Positions 46,574-55,915 of a stretch of DNA of 64,000 nt are shown one piece after another; positions within the stretch are counted from its first letter, which is position 1, and each line of letters opens with the position of its first letter. A program made the position numbers and the translations under genes. Origin of the DNA: Paenibacillus sp. FSL H3-0469. GTDB taxonomy: Bacteria > Bacillota > Bacilli > Paenibacillales > Paenibacillaceae. Under the pieces are notes generated by a model, which saw only the letters and a list, made by a program, of their open reading frames with translations, did not search any database and was not told the origin of the DNA. The stretch covers positions 186,001 to 250,000 of the forward strand of contig NZ_CP150302.1 of NCBI RefSeq assembly GCF_038051945.1, in the 5' to 3' direction.

Positions 46574-47055
46574 AGATGGCCTTTCAAATATTGTTGAATC
46601 TCATGATTGCCTTCCTGTGGATGTTCCTGAATAATGACTGGACGGCCTCCGGCTTCATCATCGGTTATGTGCTGGGGGTGGCCGTGCTGGTGGTCATGCG
46701 GCGATTCTTCGGCGGACGGCTGTATCTGGGTAAAATATGGGCGGTTCTGAAGCTGGTGGCCCTGCTGCTGCGGGAGCTGGTGGTATCCAGCTATGTAGTG
46801 GTGAAGGCGGTGCTTAGACCGAATCTCAATATCCGCCCAGCTATCCTGATGTACCATACAGAGCTGAAGTCGGACTGGGAGGTAGCCGTGCTGATCACAA
46901 TGCTCTGCCTTACGCCGGGTTCCGTCGTGCTCGAGGTGTCCAAAGACAACCGGACCCTATACATTCATGCCATGGACATCCAGGATGTGGAGCAGTTCGA
47001 TGCGAATATCCGTAATACCTTTGAACGCGCGATTCAGGAGGTGACACGTTCATGA
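46570..47055 (+). CDS. mrpE: Na+/H+ antiporter subunit E
   Basis: 161 residues. Two N-terminal membrane helices are followed by a cytoplasmic domain with RPAILMYHTELKSDWEVAVLITMLCLTPGSVVLEVS and LYIHAMDIQD, the diagnostic MrpE sequence. ATG 46570 overlaps the mrpD stop by 4 bases; an alternative ATG lies two codons on at 46576. Confidence 0.94.
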   Translation: MKMAFQILLNLMIAFLWMFLNNDWTASGFIIGYVLGVAVLVVMRRFFGGRLYLGKIWAVLKLVALLLRELVVSSYVVVKAVLRPNLNIRPAILMYHTELKSDWEVAVLITMLCLTPGSVVLEVSKDNRTLYIHAMDIQDVEQFDANIRNTFERAIQEVTRS

Positions 47056-47345
47056 TTCAATCGATTCTTATGCTGGCGTTGTCAATTATGGTCATCTCCA
47101 TCGCGATCTGTGCCTGGAGGCTGGTTAAGGGGCCATCGCTGCCTGACCGGGTTGCCGCACTCGATACCATCGGTATCAATCTGCTGGCGATGGTGGCAGT
47201 CCTCTCGGTTCTGTTCAAGACGCAAGCCTTTATAGAATATATTCTTCTGATTGGAATCCTCTCTTTTATCGGGACGATGGCCTTGGCCAGATATATCGAA
47301 AGGGGAGTGGTGTTTGAACATGGACATGATCAAGACGGTCATTGA
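47052..47345 (+). CDS. mrpF: Na+/H+ antiporter subunit F
   Basis: 97 residues with three membrane helices; the family motif RLVKGPSLPDRVAALDTIGINLLA is complete. The start overlaps mrpE by 4 bases and the 3' end overlaps mrpG. Confidence 0.94.
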   Translation: MIQSILMLALSIMVISIAICAWRLVKGPSLPDRVAALDTIGINLLAMVAVLSVLFKTQAFIEYILLIGILSFIGTMALARYIERGVVFEHGHDQDGH

Positions 47346-47724
47346 GTATGTGTTTGTCCTGCTGATTCTGACCGGAGCCTTGCTTAGCGCAGTCAGCTCT
47401 GTAGGGCTGATCCGCTTGCCCGATGTCTACTTAAGATCACATGCCGCTGCCAAAAGTGCTACGCTTGGTGTGCTCTGTGTACTCAGCGGCGCCTTCCTGT
47501 ATTTCGCCTTCTTCCTCGATTTCATCAGTGCGAAGCTGCTGCTCGGAATCGTGTTCGTATTCATGACTTCGCCGCTCTCCGCTCATCTGACAGGCCGCGC
47601 GGCCTACCGCTCCGGTGTTCCGCTCTGGAGCCGCCGCGTCCAGGATGATCTTAAGGCGGCGCTGGAAAAGGAGCAGGCAGAGGAAGAGGCAACGGAACGT
47701 GTGAAGACTGACGCATCACCATAA
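47314..47724 (+). CDS. mrpG: Na+/H+ antiporter subunit G, probable TTG start
   Basis: AGGGGAG lies 6 bases before TTG 47314; ATG 47320 is the alternative. The 136-residue protein has three membrane helices and the MrpG signature SSVGLIRLPDVYLRSHAAAKSATLGV, followed by a charged C-terminal tail. It closes the mrp operon; a strong terminator follows. Confidence 0.92.
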   Translation: MNMDMIKTVIEYVFVLLILTGALLSAVSSVGLIRLPDVYLRSHAAAKSATLGVLCVLSGAFLYFAFFLDFISAKLLLGIVFVFMTSPLSAHLTGRAAYRSGVPLWSRRVQDDLKAALEKEQAEEEATERVKTDASP

Positions 47725-47727
47725 AAG

Positions 47728-47774
47728 AACAGGGATGTCCACAGCGCTTGAGCTGCTACGGACATCCCTGTTGT
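47728..47774. terminator. Bidirectional terminator between mrp operon and MFS gene
   Basis: ACAGGGATGTCC pairs perfectly with GGACATCCCTGT, with an inner CAGCGCTTGAGCTGC segment. Confidence 0.82.
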
Positions 47775-47787
47775 AATATTGGCTTGG

Positions 47788-49020
47788 TCATGCGCTCTGA
47801 GGAGCTGTCCGTCTGCGGTACAGGTGCAGCAGCAGATACGAGGCGGCGAACGCTGCGGTTACCAGCCACAATGGAATTCTCGGGTCGAGCTTGTAGGCCC
47901 AGCCTCCGATAATGCCCGCTGGCGCGGTGAATACCAGGATCAGGACAGACAGCATGGAGAAGACCTTGGCCCGCTTATCATCATCAATGGCGTTCTGCAC
48001 AGCTGCCTCCAGATAAGGAGAGCTGATCATCAGGCCTACAGCTGCCAGAATGGTGCTCAGTCCGATCCAGATAAAGCTCGCTGTAGGGTAGAGAACCAGC
48101 ATGGCATTCGACAGAGCAGATAAGCCGAAGCCTGCCATCATAGCGCGGTTAGCGCTCTGATCCGGGATTCTGGGCATCAGCAGCCACAGCGTTAGCAGCA
48201 TGATGACTGAGGACACGGCCGGGAACAGAGAGAGGATGCCGCTGTCCAGATGGATATAATCTGCCAGATACAGGTACAGGTAGGTGCTTTTCAGCGTAGC
48301 CTGGAAGTTGAACAGAATGTATACGCCGAAGATCAGCAGCAGATTGCGCTCCGCCCCGAGGTCACGGAAGGCGCCGCCGTATTCAATCATACTTTCCCTA
48401 AGGCTGAGCTCACGGGTCTCCTGTCTTTTGCGGATGCCGGCCTCGGTCTCCCGGGTAGTCAGATGGCGGCCCACGAACTGGAAGGTCATGAAGAGGAAGG
48501 CCAGCACGTACATGATCCTCATGCCCGTGACCATGCCATACTGGTGGACAAGCAGACCGCCCAGCGGTGCGAACAGGCCTCCGATCACCCCGATAATTTG
48601 CAGCAGTGTGAATACATAGGTCCGGTCAGAGGGGCGGGTATCTTCAACAATCAGGCAGTAAAAGGCGATATGCGGCACACGCTGGAAGCCGTTAATCACC
48701 GCAGCCGCCACGAAAAACCACAGGTTCTGTGAGAAGGCCCATAACAAGGTGGCGAGACTCCAGCTAAGCAGGTCAAAATATAATATAGCCCGCTTGCGTC
48801 CCAGCCGGTCCGTTAAATATCCGCTGAGCAAAGAGGAGAATACCTGTACGATGAGTCCGATCGTCGTTATCCAGCCGATGTTCAGCTCGGTCAATCCAAG
48901 CTCATACATGTACAGGGTGGCATAGGTAGAGAACATGCTAAAGGGAATCAGAAAAAAAGGCTCAAAGGTCAAGCAGCCCCGGCTGTTTCCCTCCAGCCGC
49001 GGAAAAAAGGGTTTTGCCAT
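47788..49020 (-). CDS. MFS transporter, twelve membrane helices
   Basis: 410 residues. The loop between helices 2 and 3 carries the MFS signature SGYLTDRLGRKRAILY, and a charged middle loop separates two six-helix halves. No drug- or sugar-specific motif was recognised, so the substrate is open. TGGAGG lies before the ATG. It is a one-gene unit convergent with mrp and divergent from a phosphoesterase gene. Confidence 0.88.
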   Translation of the reverse strand: MAKPFFPRLEGNSRGCLTFEPFFLIPFSMFSTYATLYMYELGLTELNIGWITTIGLIVQVFSSLLSGYLTDRLGRKRAILYFDLLSWSLATLLWAFSQNLWFFVAAAVINGFQRVPHIAFYCLIVEDTRPSDRTYVFTLLQIIGVIGGLFAPLGGLLVHQYGMVTGMRIMYVLAFLFMTFQFVGRHLTTRETEAGIRKRQETRELSLRESMIEYGGAFRDLGAERNLLLIFGVYILFNFQATLKSTYLYLYLADYIHLDSGILSLFPAVSSVIMLLTLWLLMPRIPDQSANRAMMAGFGLSALSNAMLVLYPTASFIWIGLSTILAAVGLMISSPYLEAAVQNAIDDDKRAKVFSMLSVLILVFTAPAGIIGGWAYKLDPRIPLWLVTAAFAASYLLLHLYRRRTAPQSA

Positions 49021-49086
49021 GATGAAATCCTCCAGGTTGTCGATTGTCTACACTATATTTATTTAACACAAATTGGAGCTGAGCGC

Positions 49087-50199
49087 ATGTTTATTATTCT
49101 CGGACTGGTATTTATTACGATATATGCCCTGATTGTCTTCTATATTGGCTGGAGCGGCTGGAGCTGGATCAAGCCGGTCGTCTCCGGACGGTTCCGGCTG
49201 TTCTATATTATTGCGCTGATCTTCCTGGCCAGCTCGCTGATCCTCTCCAGAGTGGTGGCTGGGTCAGCTGTCTTAAGCGTCATCGGCAGCTACTGGCTGG
49301 CCGTATTCAGTCTGCTGCTCATGCTGCTGCCGCTCGTGCATCTTATGGTCTGGCTAACGAAGCTGTCCAAGCTGCCGCGCCGCGCGGTTCAGAAGTGGTC
49401 CGGTATCCTGACGCTGGTTATTCTAATCACCCTGATAGGATATGGAAGCTATAATGCGTACAGTCCGGTTGTCCGTTCCTATGAGTTACAGATTGACAAG
49501 CCGGGTCCGCCCAGCGGTAAGCTTCACATCGTGATGGCTTCGGATATGCATTTCGGTTATTTATCCGGCAAACGCCATGCAGAGCGGATGGTGCAGGAGA
49601 TTAACGCCTTGCACCCCGATCTGATACTGCTTCCGGGCGACATCGTGGATGATGACGTCAGGCCCTATAAGGACAAAGGTCTCGGCGCTGTGCTGGCGAA
49701 GCTTGAAGCTCCGCTCGGGGTATATGCTTCCCTGGGGAATCATGACCGGTTCAAGGGCGGGACAGAGGAGATCATCAGCCTGCTGGAGGAGAGCGGGATG
49801 CAGGTGCTCTACGATGAAGACGTCGAGGTGGGCGGCTGGCTGACGCTGATTGGACGGAAGGATTACAGTGATAAGGAGCGGGCCAAGCTGGCTGACCTGA
49901 CCAAGGACGTAGACCGTTCCAAGCCGGTATTCATGTTAGAGCATCAGCCGGTGGAGTTCGGGATTGCTGAAGAGCAAGGCATCGACTTGATGGTCTCCGG
50001 CCATACCCACCGCGGGCAGATCGCACCAGCCAACCTTATCACTTCCAGGGTGTTCGAGAATGACTGGGGGTATCTGAAGAAGGGACAGCTTCATACCGTC
50101 GTCTCTTCAGGCTATGGCTTCTGGGGCCCGCCGATCCGTATCGGCTCGCGCTCAGAGGTGGTGTCCCTTCAGGTGGAGTTTTCTAACGTGAATAAGTAA
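49087..50199 (+). CDS. Membrane-anchored metallophosphoesterase
   Basis: Three or four membrane helices occupy residues 1-135. The phosphoesterase domain then shows all five motifs: ASDMHFGYL, LLPGDIVDD, SLGNHDRF, FMLEHQPVEF and SGHTHRGQ. This resembles the YkuE/YpbG class that faces the outside of the membrane. The substrate may be a lipid or cell wall phosphate ester. GGAG lies 8 bases before the ATG. The gene stands alone. Confidence 0.88.
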   Translation: MFIILGLVFITIYALIVFYIGWSGWSWIKPVVSGRFRLFYIIALIFLASSLILSRVVAGSAVLSVIGSYWLAVFSLLLMLLPLVHLMVWLTKLSKLPRRAVQKWSGILTLVILITLIGYGSYNAYSPVVRSYELQIDKPGPPSGKLHIVMASDMHFGYLSGKRHAERMVQEINALHPDLILLPGDIVDDDVRPYKDKGLGAVLAKLEAPLGVYASLGNHDRFKGGTEEIISLLEESGMQVLYDEDVEVGGWLTLIGRKDYSDKERAKLADLTKDVDRSKPVFMLEHQPVEFGIAEEQGIDLMVSGHTHRGQIAPANLITSRVFENDWGYLKKGQLHTVVSSGYGFWGPPIRIGSRSEVVSLQVEFSNVNK

Positions 50200-50250
50200 T
50201 TTGGAAGGGCTGACCGGGTGTTCGGGTTAGCTCTTTTTTTGGATGATATA

Positions 50251-50291
50251 TTTACAAAAACCATTAGATCAGTTATATTGTACTGGTACAA
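50251..50291 (+). promoter_or_regulatory. Sigma-A promoter and operator of the GntR-ABC operon
   Basis: TTTACA (50251-50256) and TATATT (50274-50279) are 17 bases apart. TTGTACTGGTACAA (50278-50291) is a palindrome with a 2-base centre over the -10 end and start site, well placed for the YtrA-type repressor encoded next. Confidence 0.65.
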
Positions 50292-50322
50292 TAAGTACAC
50301 TGGTCACGCAAGGAGGAAGCGT

Positions 50323-50709
50323 GTGGAGATTATCATCAGCAGTAACCGGAACAAGCCCATTTATGAGCAGATCACCTCGCAGATTAAGGGCAAGATTATG
50401 AGCGGAGAGCTTCAGGCAGGAGACCCGATCCCTTCGATGCGTGCCTTGGCCAAAGCAATTCAGGTCAGTGTCATCACCGTACAGAAGGCGTATGAGGATC
50501 TGCAGCGTGACGGATTCATCGAGACGACGGTCGGGCGCGGAAGCTTCGTCTCTGCCGTGAACCAGGATGTCCTTCAGGAAGAGCAGCTGAAGAAGGTGGA
50601 TGAGCATCTAATGAAGGCAGCCGAAATCGCCCGCGCAAGCGGAATCAAGCTGGAGACGATGGTGGATATGCTGACTATCTTTTACAAGGAGGGAAATCAT
50701 GAATCTTAG
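50323..50709 (+). CDS. GntR-family regulator, YtrA subfamily, GTG start
   Basis: AAGGAGG lies 6 bases before GTG 50323; the longer frame from 50218 crosses the promoter. The 128-residue protein has a winged HTH (PIYEQITSQIKGKIMSGELQAGDPIPSMRALAKAIQVS.. RDGFIETTVGRGSFV) and only a short C-terminal dimer helix, typical of YtrA-type repressors that control ABC exporters. Its 3' end overlaps the ATPase gene by 11 bases. It probably represses its own operon through the palindrome at the promoter. Confidence 0.92.
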   Translation: MEIIISSNRNKPIYEQITSQIKGKIMSGELQAGDPIPSMRALAKAIQVSVITVQKAYEDLQRDGFIETTVGRGSFVSAVNQDVLQEEQLKKVDEHLMKAAEIARASGIKLETMVDMLTIFYKEGNHES

Positions 50710-51562
50710 TTTGGAAATCACCGGACTGACCAAGTCCTATGCCGATTCCGGCTTTATGCTGGACAATGTATCATTTGCTATACCCAGCGGAACGATTATG
50801 GGGTTCGTGGGGGAGAACGGGGCAGGGAAGACGACAACGATCAAGTCCATTCTGAACACGGTTCAGATTGACAGCGGAACAATCCGGCTGCTGGGCAGGG
50901 AGATGACGGATACTGACACGGTCTTACGCGAAGATATCGGAGTGGTGCTGGATTCGGCCAATTTCCCGGCGGTGCTGACCCCAAATAAGCTGGCTAAGGT
51001 CATGCGCGGCATCTATAAGCAATGGGACCCGAAGCTCTACATCAAGCTTACAGGGAAGTTCGGCCTGCCTATGAACCAGAAGATCAGCGGGTTCTCACGG
51101 GGCATGACGATGAAGCTGGCGATTGCTGCCGCCCTGTCGCACCATCCCAAGCTGCTGATTCTGGATGAGGCTACTTCGGGGCTGGACCCGGTGACCAGAG
51201 AGGAGATTCTGGAGGTGTTCCTGGAATTCGTAGAGGATGAGCGTCATGCTATACTGATGTCCTCCCATATCACAAGTGATCTGGAGAAAATCGCTGATTA
51301 TATCACCTTCATCCATCAAGGGCAGATCATTCTGACAGCGATGAAGGATGAGCTGATCTACGACTACGGCGTGGCCCGCTGCACCAGCGGCCAGTTCCAG
51401 AGTATTGCAGAAGAAGACAGGCTGGCTTACCGGGTGAGGGAGCATCAGACCGATGTGCTGGTGAGGGACAGAAGAATCTTTGAGCAGCAATACAGCGGGA
51501 TCACCGTCGATCAGGTATCTATTGAAGAAATTCTGCTGCTGCTGGTAAAGGGGGCGAAATAG
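50699..51562 (+). CDS. ABC transporter ATP-binding protein
   Basis: 287 residues with Walker A GENGAGKTTT, signature FSRGMTMK and Walker B LLILDEATSGLDP followed by a switch His in SSHITSD. The C-terminal extension after residue 215 is common in YtrB/YhcG-type exporters. It overlaps the GntR gene and is followed one base later by its permease. The cargo is unknown; related operons respond to cell-wall antibiotics. Confidence 0.93.
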   Translation: MNLSLEITGLTKSYADSGFMLDNVSFAIPSGTIMGFVGENGAGKTTTIKSILNTVQIDSGTIRLLGREMTDTDTVLREDIGVVLDSANFPAVLTPNKLAKVMRGIYKQWDPKLYIKLTGKFGLPMNQKISGFSRGMTMKLAIAAALSHHPKLLILDEATSGLDPVTREEILEVFLEFVEDERHAILMSSHITSDLEKIADYITFIHQGQIILTAMKDELIYDYGVARCTSGQFQSIAEEDRLAYRVREHQTDVLVRDRRIFEQQYSGITVDQVSIEEILLLLVKGAK

Positions 51563-51563
51563 G

Positions 51564-52202
51564 ATGCGCGGACTGCTGCTTAATAACTACTACTCGCTGC
51601 AAAATACGATCAAAACATCCCTGGGCATCGCGCTGATGCTGGCGCTGGTCCCATTGGCCGTAATTAATAACTCGATACTGAATGCCATCATTGGTGCGCA
51701 GATTCTGGTCTTTGTGGTGAGCATCGGGGCCTCCCTGCAGGCGGATGAGGCATCGAAGTGGAACCGCTTTGAGATCACATTGCCGATCAGAAGGCGAACG
51801 GTGGTCTATGCCAAGTACTTAAGCTTTCTGCTGCTGATTCTGATGGGGACGGCTACGAGCCTGATTACTATAGGGGTGATCTATGCCAAAGGCGTGGACA
51901 CCTCGGGCTGGAGCCTATCCACCGGGTTCACCTTCGGTTTATCGCTGGCCATCACAACGCTGGCGGTCTATTATCCGGTTGTGCTTAAATTCGGTGTGGA
52001 CAAAAGCGAGCTGATGGTGATGGTAGCCGCAGGAATCGCTGTAGTCCTCCGGGTTCTGGTATGGCTGCTGCTGGGCCAGTATATGGACGGTGTTAACTTC
52101 AATGGACCAGAGACCGGGTATGCATCTCTGCTGTTGGCGGTTCTCTTGTTCGCCATATCTTATGTGACGGCCGTGCGGATTCACCGGAACAAGGAATTCT
52201 GA
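51564..52202 (+). CDS. ABC-2 type permease
   Basis: 212 residues with six predicted membrane segments. Short cytoplasmic loops include WNRFEITLPIRRRTVVYAKY, the ABC-2 permease coupling-helix pattern. It begins one base after the ATPase stop and forms with it a minimal two-component exporter under the GntR regulator. It ends at a perfect terminator. Confidence 0.85.
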   Translation: MRGLLLNNYYSLQNTIKTSLGIALMLALVPLAVINNSILNAIIGAQILVFVVSIGASLQADEASKWNRFEITLPIRRRTVVYAKYLSFLLLILMGTATSLITIGVIYAKGVDTSGWSLSTGFTFGLSLAITTLAVYYPVVLKFGVDKSELMVMVAAGIAVVLRVLVWLLLGQYMDGVNFNGPETGYASLLLAVLLFAISYVTAVRIHRNKEF

Positions 52203-52203
52203 T

Positions 52204-52239
52204 GCTGAAGAAGCCGGGCTAAGACCCGGCTTCTTCAGC
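52204..52239. terminator. Bidirectional terminator of ABC operon and photolyase gene
   Basis: GCTGAAGAAGCCGGG pairs over 15 bases without mismatch to CCCGGCTTCTTCAGC. On the minus strand it overlaps the photolyase stop codon. Confidence 0.85.
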
Positions 52240-53593
52240 TTTTGCGGCTTCGCATAATCTCCTTATAGACTTCAATAGCCAGCGCCCGGGACCGCTTCAG
52301 GTCAACAATGGCATCATCGGCAGGCAAATGAATGGCCTGGTCAGACCAATCCGCGCGTTCCGGCAGCCAGGTGCGGAGATAGCTGCCGTCTGGATCATGA
52401 GTCCTGGACTGGGTGACCGGGTTCATCACCCGGAAATAGGGAGAAGCATCGAAGCCCAGCGAAGAGCTCCACAGCCAGCCGCCGCGGTTCTGGGCATTGT
52501 CGTAATCGCTGAGCTTCAGCCGGAAATAACGTTCACCGTAGATGAACGGACAGCCCAGATTCTTCGTCAGGAACATCGCCGTAATCATCCGCAGCCGGTT
52601 AGGCATCCAGCCGGTCTCATTCAATTGGCGCATGGCAGCGTCGATGACCGGAATGCCGGTCCTGCCCTGAGCCCAGGCCTCGAAGTGCTGTGTTCCAAGC
52701 GCAGAGAGGTCATATATTTTCTCATAATTGAAAAAATCCCCATCCAGCCTTGCCTGATACAGATAGAAATCCCTCCAGGCCAATTGCCGCAGCCATTCCT
52801 CTCCAAGGTCATCTTCCTCAGTCAGCCTGCGATAGACAGCCCTTGCAGATACAGCCCCTGCATTCAGGTGGCTGCTCATCCGGCTTGTCCGGTCCTCCGC
52901 ATATTGGTCGCGGGTATCCGGGTAATGCTGGAGTTCTGCCGTAATGAAATCCTCCAAGGTTCGGCCCGGATTCATCTCCCTTGCCGCATCCTTCAGTTGT
53001 GCGAGTTGCTGATCTATTTCCTCCGGAAGCCTGAAGGCCTCTCTCATCTCCGGATGAAGGTCTGCCGTCTGCAAGCTGCCCAGTCCCTCAGTGTAAGGGG
53101 GCCGGAACCGTTCTGAGAGAAAAGCGCGCCAACGGCGGTAAAAGGGAGTGAATACCTTGAACGGCTCACTCCTGCCGCACCAGTCCATGAAATCTTCCAG
53201 GTCACAGAGCATCCGTTCATGCCGGGCATGGAACCGGAGGCCAAGCGAATAAGCGGTATCCTGCAGCACACTGTCCCGCTTCAGAGCATAAGGGGTATAG
53301 TCTGCGTGTAAACTGACTTCCTGTATGGGGTGGAGCTGTGCCAGTCTGCGGAGGATTTCCTCCGGCTCCCCGTACAGGAGATGAAGCCGCTTGCCCTGCT
53401 CCGCGTATTCCTGCCGGAGGCGGGCAACATGCAGCAGGAAATTCTGACCGCTATGCTCCAGATAACGCTTATTCCTTAGCAGAAACGGCTCCAGTATTAA
53501 TACATGCAGGGAGTCCTCCTCTGCTGAAGCTATAGCGTCGAAGGCCGGCAGATCAGAAGTCCGCAGGTCCTTGCGGTGTATGAATAGAATCAT
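52235..53593 (-). CDS. Deoxyribodipyrimidine photolyase (CPD class I type)
   Basis: ATG 53593 starts the family-typical MILFIHRKDLRTSDLPAF; a frame to 53614 would need an unsupported TTG. The N-terminal antenna domain is followed by the FAD-binding helical domain: WLRQLAWRDFYLYQ, TGIPVIDAAMRQLNETGWMPNRLRMITAMFLTKNL, and WLWSSSLGFDASPYFRVMNP, with the tryptophans of the electron chain. It repairs UV-induced cyclobutane dimers in light. The protein has 452 residues. A single-gene unit. Confidence 0.92.
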   Translation of the reverse strand: MILFIHRKDLRTSDLPAFDAIASAEEDSLHVLILEPFLLRNKRYLEHSGQNFLLHVARLRQEYAEQGKRLHLLYGEPEEILRRLAQLHPIQEVSLHADYTPYALKRDSVLQDTAYSLGLRFHARHERMLCDLEDFMDWCGRSEPFKVFTPFYRRWRAFLSERFRPPYTEGLGSLQTADLHPEMREAFRLPEEIDQQLAQLKDAAREMNPGRTLEDFITAELQHYPDTRDQYAEDRTSRMSSHLNAGAVSARAVYRRLTEEDDLGEEWLRQLAWRDFYLYQARLDGDFFNYEKIYDLSALGTQHFEAWAQGRTGIPVIDAAMRQLNETGWMPNRLRMITAMFLTKNLGCPFIYGERYFRLKLSDYDNAQNRGGWLWSSSLGFDASPYFRVMNPVTQSRTHDPDGSYLRTWLPERADWSDQAIHLPADDAIVDLKRSRALAIEVYKEIMRSRKS

Positions 53594-53745
53594 AGATGAT
53601 GGATGTCCTTTCAAATAGAAGTATCGTGTCTCTATTCTATATACCCAAATTGTACTTTTACAAGATTATAACACTCAAGTGTCAGGTTTTTTGTTAGAAT
53701 TAGGAAGGCTGCAGGATTTTACTCGACTAAAGGAGAGGTTTTATT

Positions 53746-55665
53746 TTGAAACGAGGATTCACACTAGTGCTCATGGTGCTATTGCTGCTATCGGGCAGCA
53801 TTACAGCATTTGCCGCAGAGCAAGGCAGCGTAGGAGCAGGGGGAGCTACCCCATCCGGCATTCCGCTGACCGGGCTGGAAGCTTTTGTAGACGATTATGT
53901 AAAAGAGTACATAGGAAAGCAGACCGTAGGCGCTTCCGTTGTGATGGTGAAGGATGGACAGATTGTTCTGTCCAAGGGGTACGGCTACGCCGATGTGGAG
54001 AAACAGATCCCCGTCACCCCGGATACGGTCATGGAATGGGGCTCGATCAGCAAGCTTGCTGTATGGGCATCCGTAATGCAGCTGGCGGAGCAAGGCAAAC
54101 TGGACCTGAATCAAGATATCCGTAAGCTGCTGCCGGAGAACTTCCTGACTAAGCTGACGTATGATGAGCCGATCACGATGCTGAATTTGATGAACCACAA
54201 CGCCGGATTCGAAGAGTATATGTTCGATATGGCCTACCAGTCTCCTGAGGAAGTGCGGTCACTGGAAGAGGGGCTGAAGCTGGCTCAGCCCGCACAGATC
54301 TACAGACCAGGGGAAGTGGTCGCGTATTCCAATTACGGAAACTCACTGGCTGCCTATATTGTGGAGCGCATCAGCGGACAGCCGTATCATGAATACGTCC
54401 AGCAGCATATTTTTGAGCCGCTGGGCATGAAGCATTCCATGGCGTATTCTGTGGTGGAGGACCGCCCGGAGCTGCTGGAGCATAAGGCCAAGGGATACTT
54501 CTTCGCCGGACCAGGCTCCTTCAATCAAGGGTCATGGAATTATATGTCCATGTACCCGAACGGCGGAAATAACGGGACGGCGGAGGATCTGGCCAAGTTC
54601 GCCATGGCCTTCATGCCTGCCGCCGGAGAGCAATCTCCGCTGTTCCGGAAGTCCGGTACGCTGGATACGATGCTGACCCGCAGTCATTCCGCTGCAGAAG
54701 ACATGCCGGGCATCGCCCACGGGTTCTGGGAGTATCCGGGAGTTCACCGGACGCTGGGGCATGGCGGGAACACGATTGCTTTTGCCACCAATCTGATGCT
54801 GGTGCCTGAAGACCGGTTTGCAGTCGTGATTATGACGAATCAGGCGGGCGAATCCCATATTGTTCATGGTCTGACCAAGGCAGTAGTGGGGCAGAGAGCG
54901 AAGACGGAGGCAGCGGTTCTGCCGGATGTATCAGAGGTGGAAGGCCGATTCGTGGCAGCACGCCGTCCCGGACATGGCTTCATGAAGCTGTTCCCTTATC
55001 TCACGATGATGAAGCTTGAGCCTCAGGGAACAGATCAGCTTAAGGTGTCACTTGCCGGGATGAGCGGAAGCTATCAGCAGGTTCAGCCTTATCTCTATGC
55101 GAAGACGGGCGGAGATTCAGGGCTGGATGCCTGGCCGATGCTGTATACCAAAGTCAGTGAGGGGAAGGTAGAGGCCGTCTCGGTGTACACCTCCGATTAT
55201 CTGCCGCTGGGTCCGGGCCGGTCCATGCCGGTACTGCTAATCAGTGCAGCACTGGCGGCACTGGCGATTGCCTATTTTGTAATTGCTCCGTTTGTGTTGC
55301 TGGTACAGGCGCTTCTGGGTAAAAGGAAAGCGAGTCGTCACCGTACTGCCCCCCGTTCCGCCAACCGGAAGCTGACGGCCGGACTGACTTTAACCGGCAC
55401 CGGTCTGGTCGTGAACAATCTGGTGCTGGCCTTACGGATGCTGAGCAACAGTGAACGTGCCTATGCAGAGGTCTATCCTCAGATTATAGTGAATATTGCA
55501 CTGACCGGCCTGGCGGCATTGCTTATCGCTGCGCTATTGCTAACCTTGATGAAGCGCCGGTCCCCGTCTGTCTTACCGGCCCGTAGCCATTGGCCGGCCA
55601 TCGTGCCCATGGTGATGATGTCGATTCTGCTGGTCCAGCTTGTATTCTGGGAGTTCTACAGTTAA
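53746..55665 (+). CDS. Membrane serine hydrolase of the beta-lactamase family, TTG start
   Basis: AAGGAGAGG lies about 10 bases before TTG 53746. A signal peptide (TLVLMVLLLLSGSITAFAAE) is followed by a class C-type domain with S100-x-x-K103 (SISK), Y194-S-N196 and a late GHGGN in place of KTG. Residues about 490-639 contain four membrane helices, an arrangement seen in PbpE/FmtA-like peptidases of bacilli. It would work on an extracellular peptide or ester, perhaps peptidoglycan-related. It has no partner gene. Confidence 0.87.
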   Translation: MKRGFTLVLMVLLLLSGSITAFAAEQGSVGAGGATPSGIPLTGLEAFVDDYVKEYIGKQTVGASVVMVKDGQIVLSKGYGYADVEKQIPVTPDTVMEWGSISKLAVWASVMQLAEQGKLDLNQDIRKLLPENFLTKLTYDEPITMLNLMNHNAGFEEYMFDMAYQSPEEVRSLEEGLKLAQPAQIYRPGEVVAYSNYGNSLAAYIVERISGQPYHEYVQQHIFEPLGMKHSMAYSVVEDRPELLEHKAKGYFFAGPGSFNQGSWNYMSMYPNGGNNGTAEDLAKFAMAFMPAAGEQSPLFRKSGTLDTMLTRSHSAAEDMPGIAHGFWEYPGVHRTLGHGGNTIAFATNLMLVPEDRFAVVIMTNQAGESHIVHGLTKAVVGQRAKTEAAVLPDVSEVEGRFVAARRPGHGFMKLFPYLTMMKLEPQGTDQLKVSLAGMSGSYQQVQPYLYAKTGGDSGLDAWPMLYTKVSEGKVEAVSVYTSDYLPLGPGRSMPVLLISAALAALAIAYFVIAPFVLLVQALLGKRKASRHRTAPRSANRKLTAGLTLTGTGLVVNNLVLALRMLSNSERAYAEVYPQIIVNIALTGLAALLIAALLLTLMKRRSPSVLPARSHWPAIVPMVMMSILLVQLVFWEFYS

Positions 55666-55850
55666 GCAGCAGGGGACAGGCTGAGAAGCGGCAGCTCAGA
55701 TGGGAAAGAGGCCAGGATGCGATGAGAGCCGGAAACAGGTGGATTTTGTCCACTTGCTTGACCGCAAAAAACTCTTACTAAGCCCCACAAGTGCGGTGAT
55801 CATTTGCTCGTGGGGTATCGGTAGAATACCTTTCAATTTCTGTACAAACT

Positions 55851-55894
55851 AGAAACGGCTACGCTATCCTCTTAAGGACGGCATAGCCGTTTCT
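55851..55894 (-). repeat. Dispersed hairpin repeat, copy 3 (core only, 3' of secA2)
   Basis: AGAAACGGCTA pairs perfectly with TAGCCGTTTCT, and an inner TCCT..AGGA stem is kept. Read on the minus strand it shares GAAACGGCT-TGCCGTCCTT and the CCGTTTC end with copies 1 and 2 but lacks their tail. It begins 22 bases after the secA2 stop and may also act as the transcript end. Confidence 0.65.
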
Positions 55895-55915
55895 ATTACT
55901 ATAATAAAGGTTCTA

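Noticed and set aside
50218..50322. N-terminal extension of the GntR regulator
   Set aside because: It covers the promoter and operator; GTG 50323 has the proper site and family length.
55779..55815. CCCCAC..GTGGGG hairpin as terminator of the membrane serine hydrolase
   Set aside because: The loop is long and no T-run follows; too weak to list as a feature.
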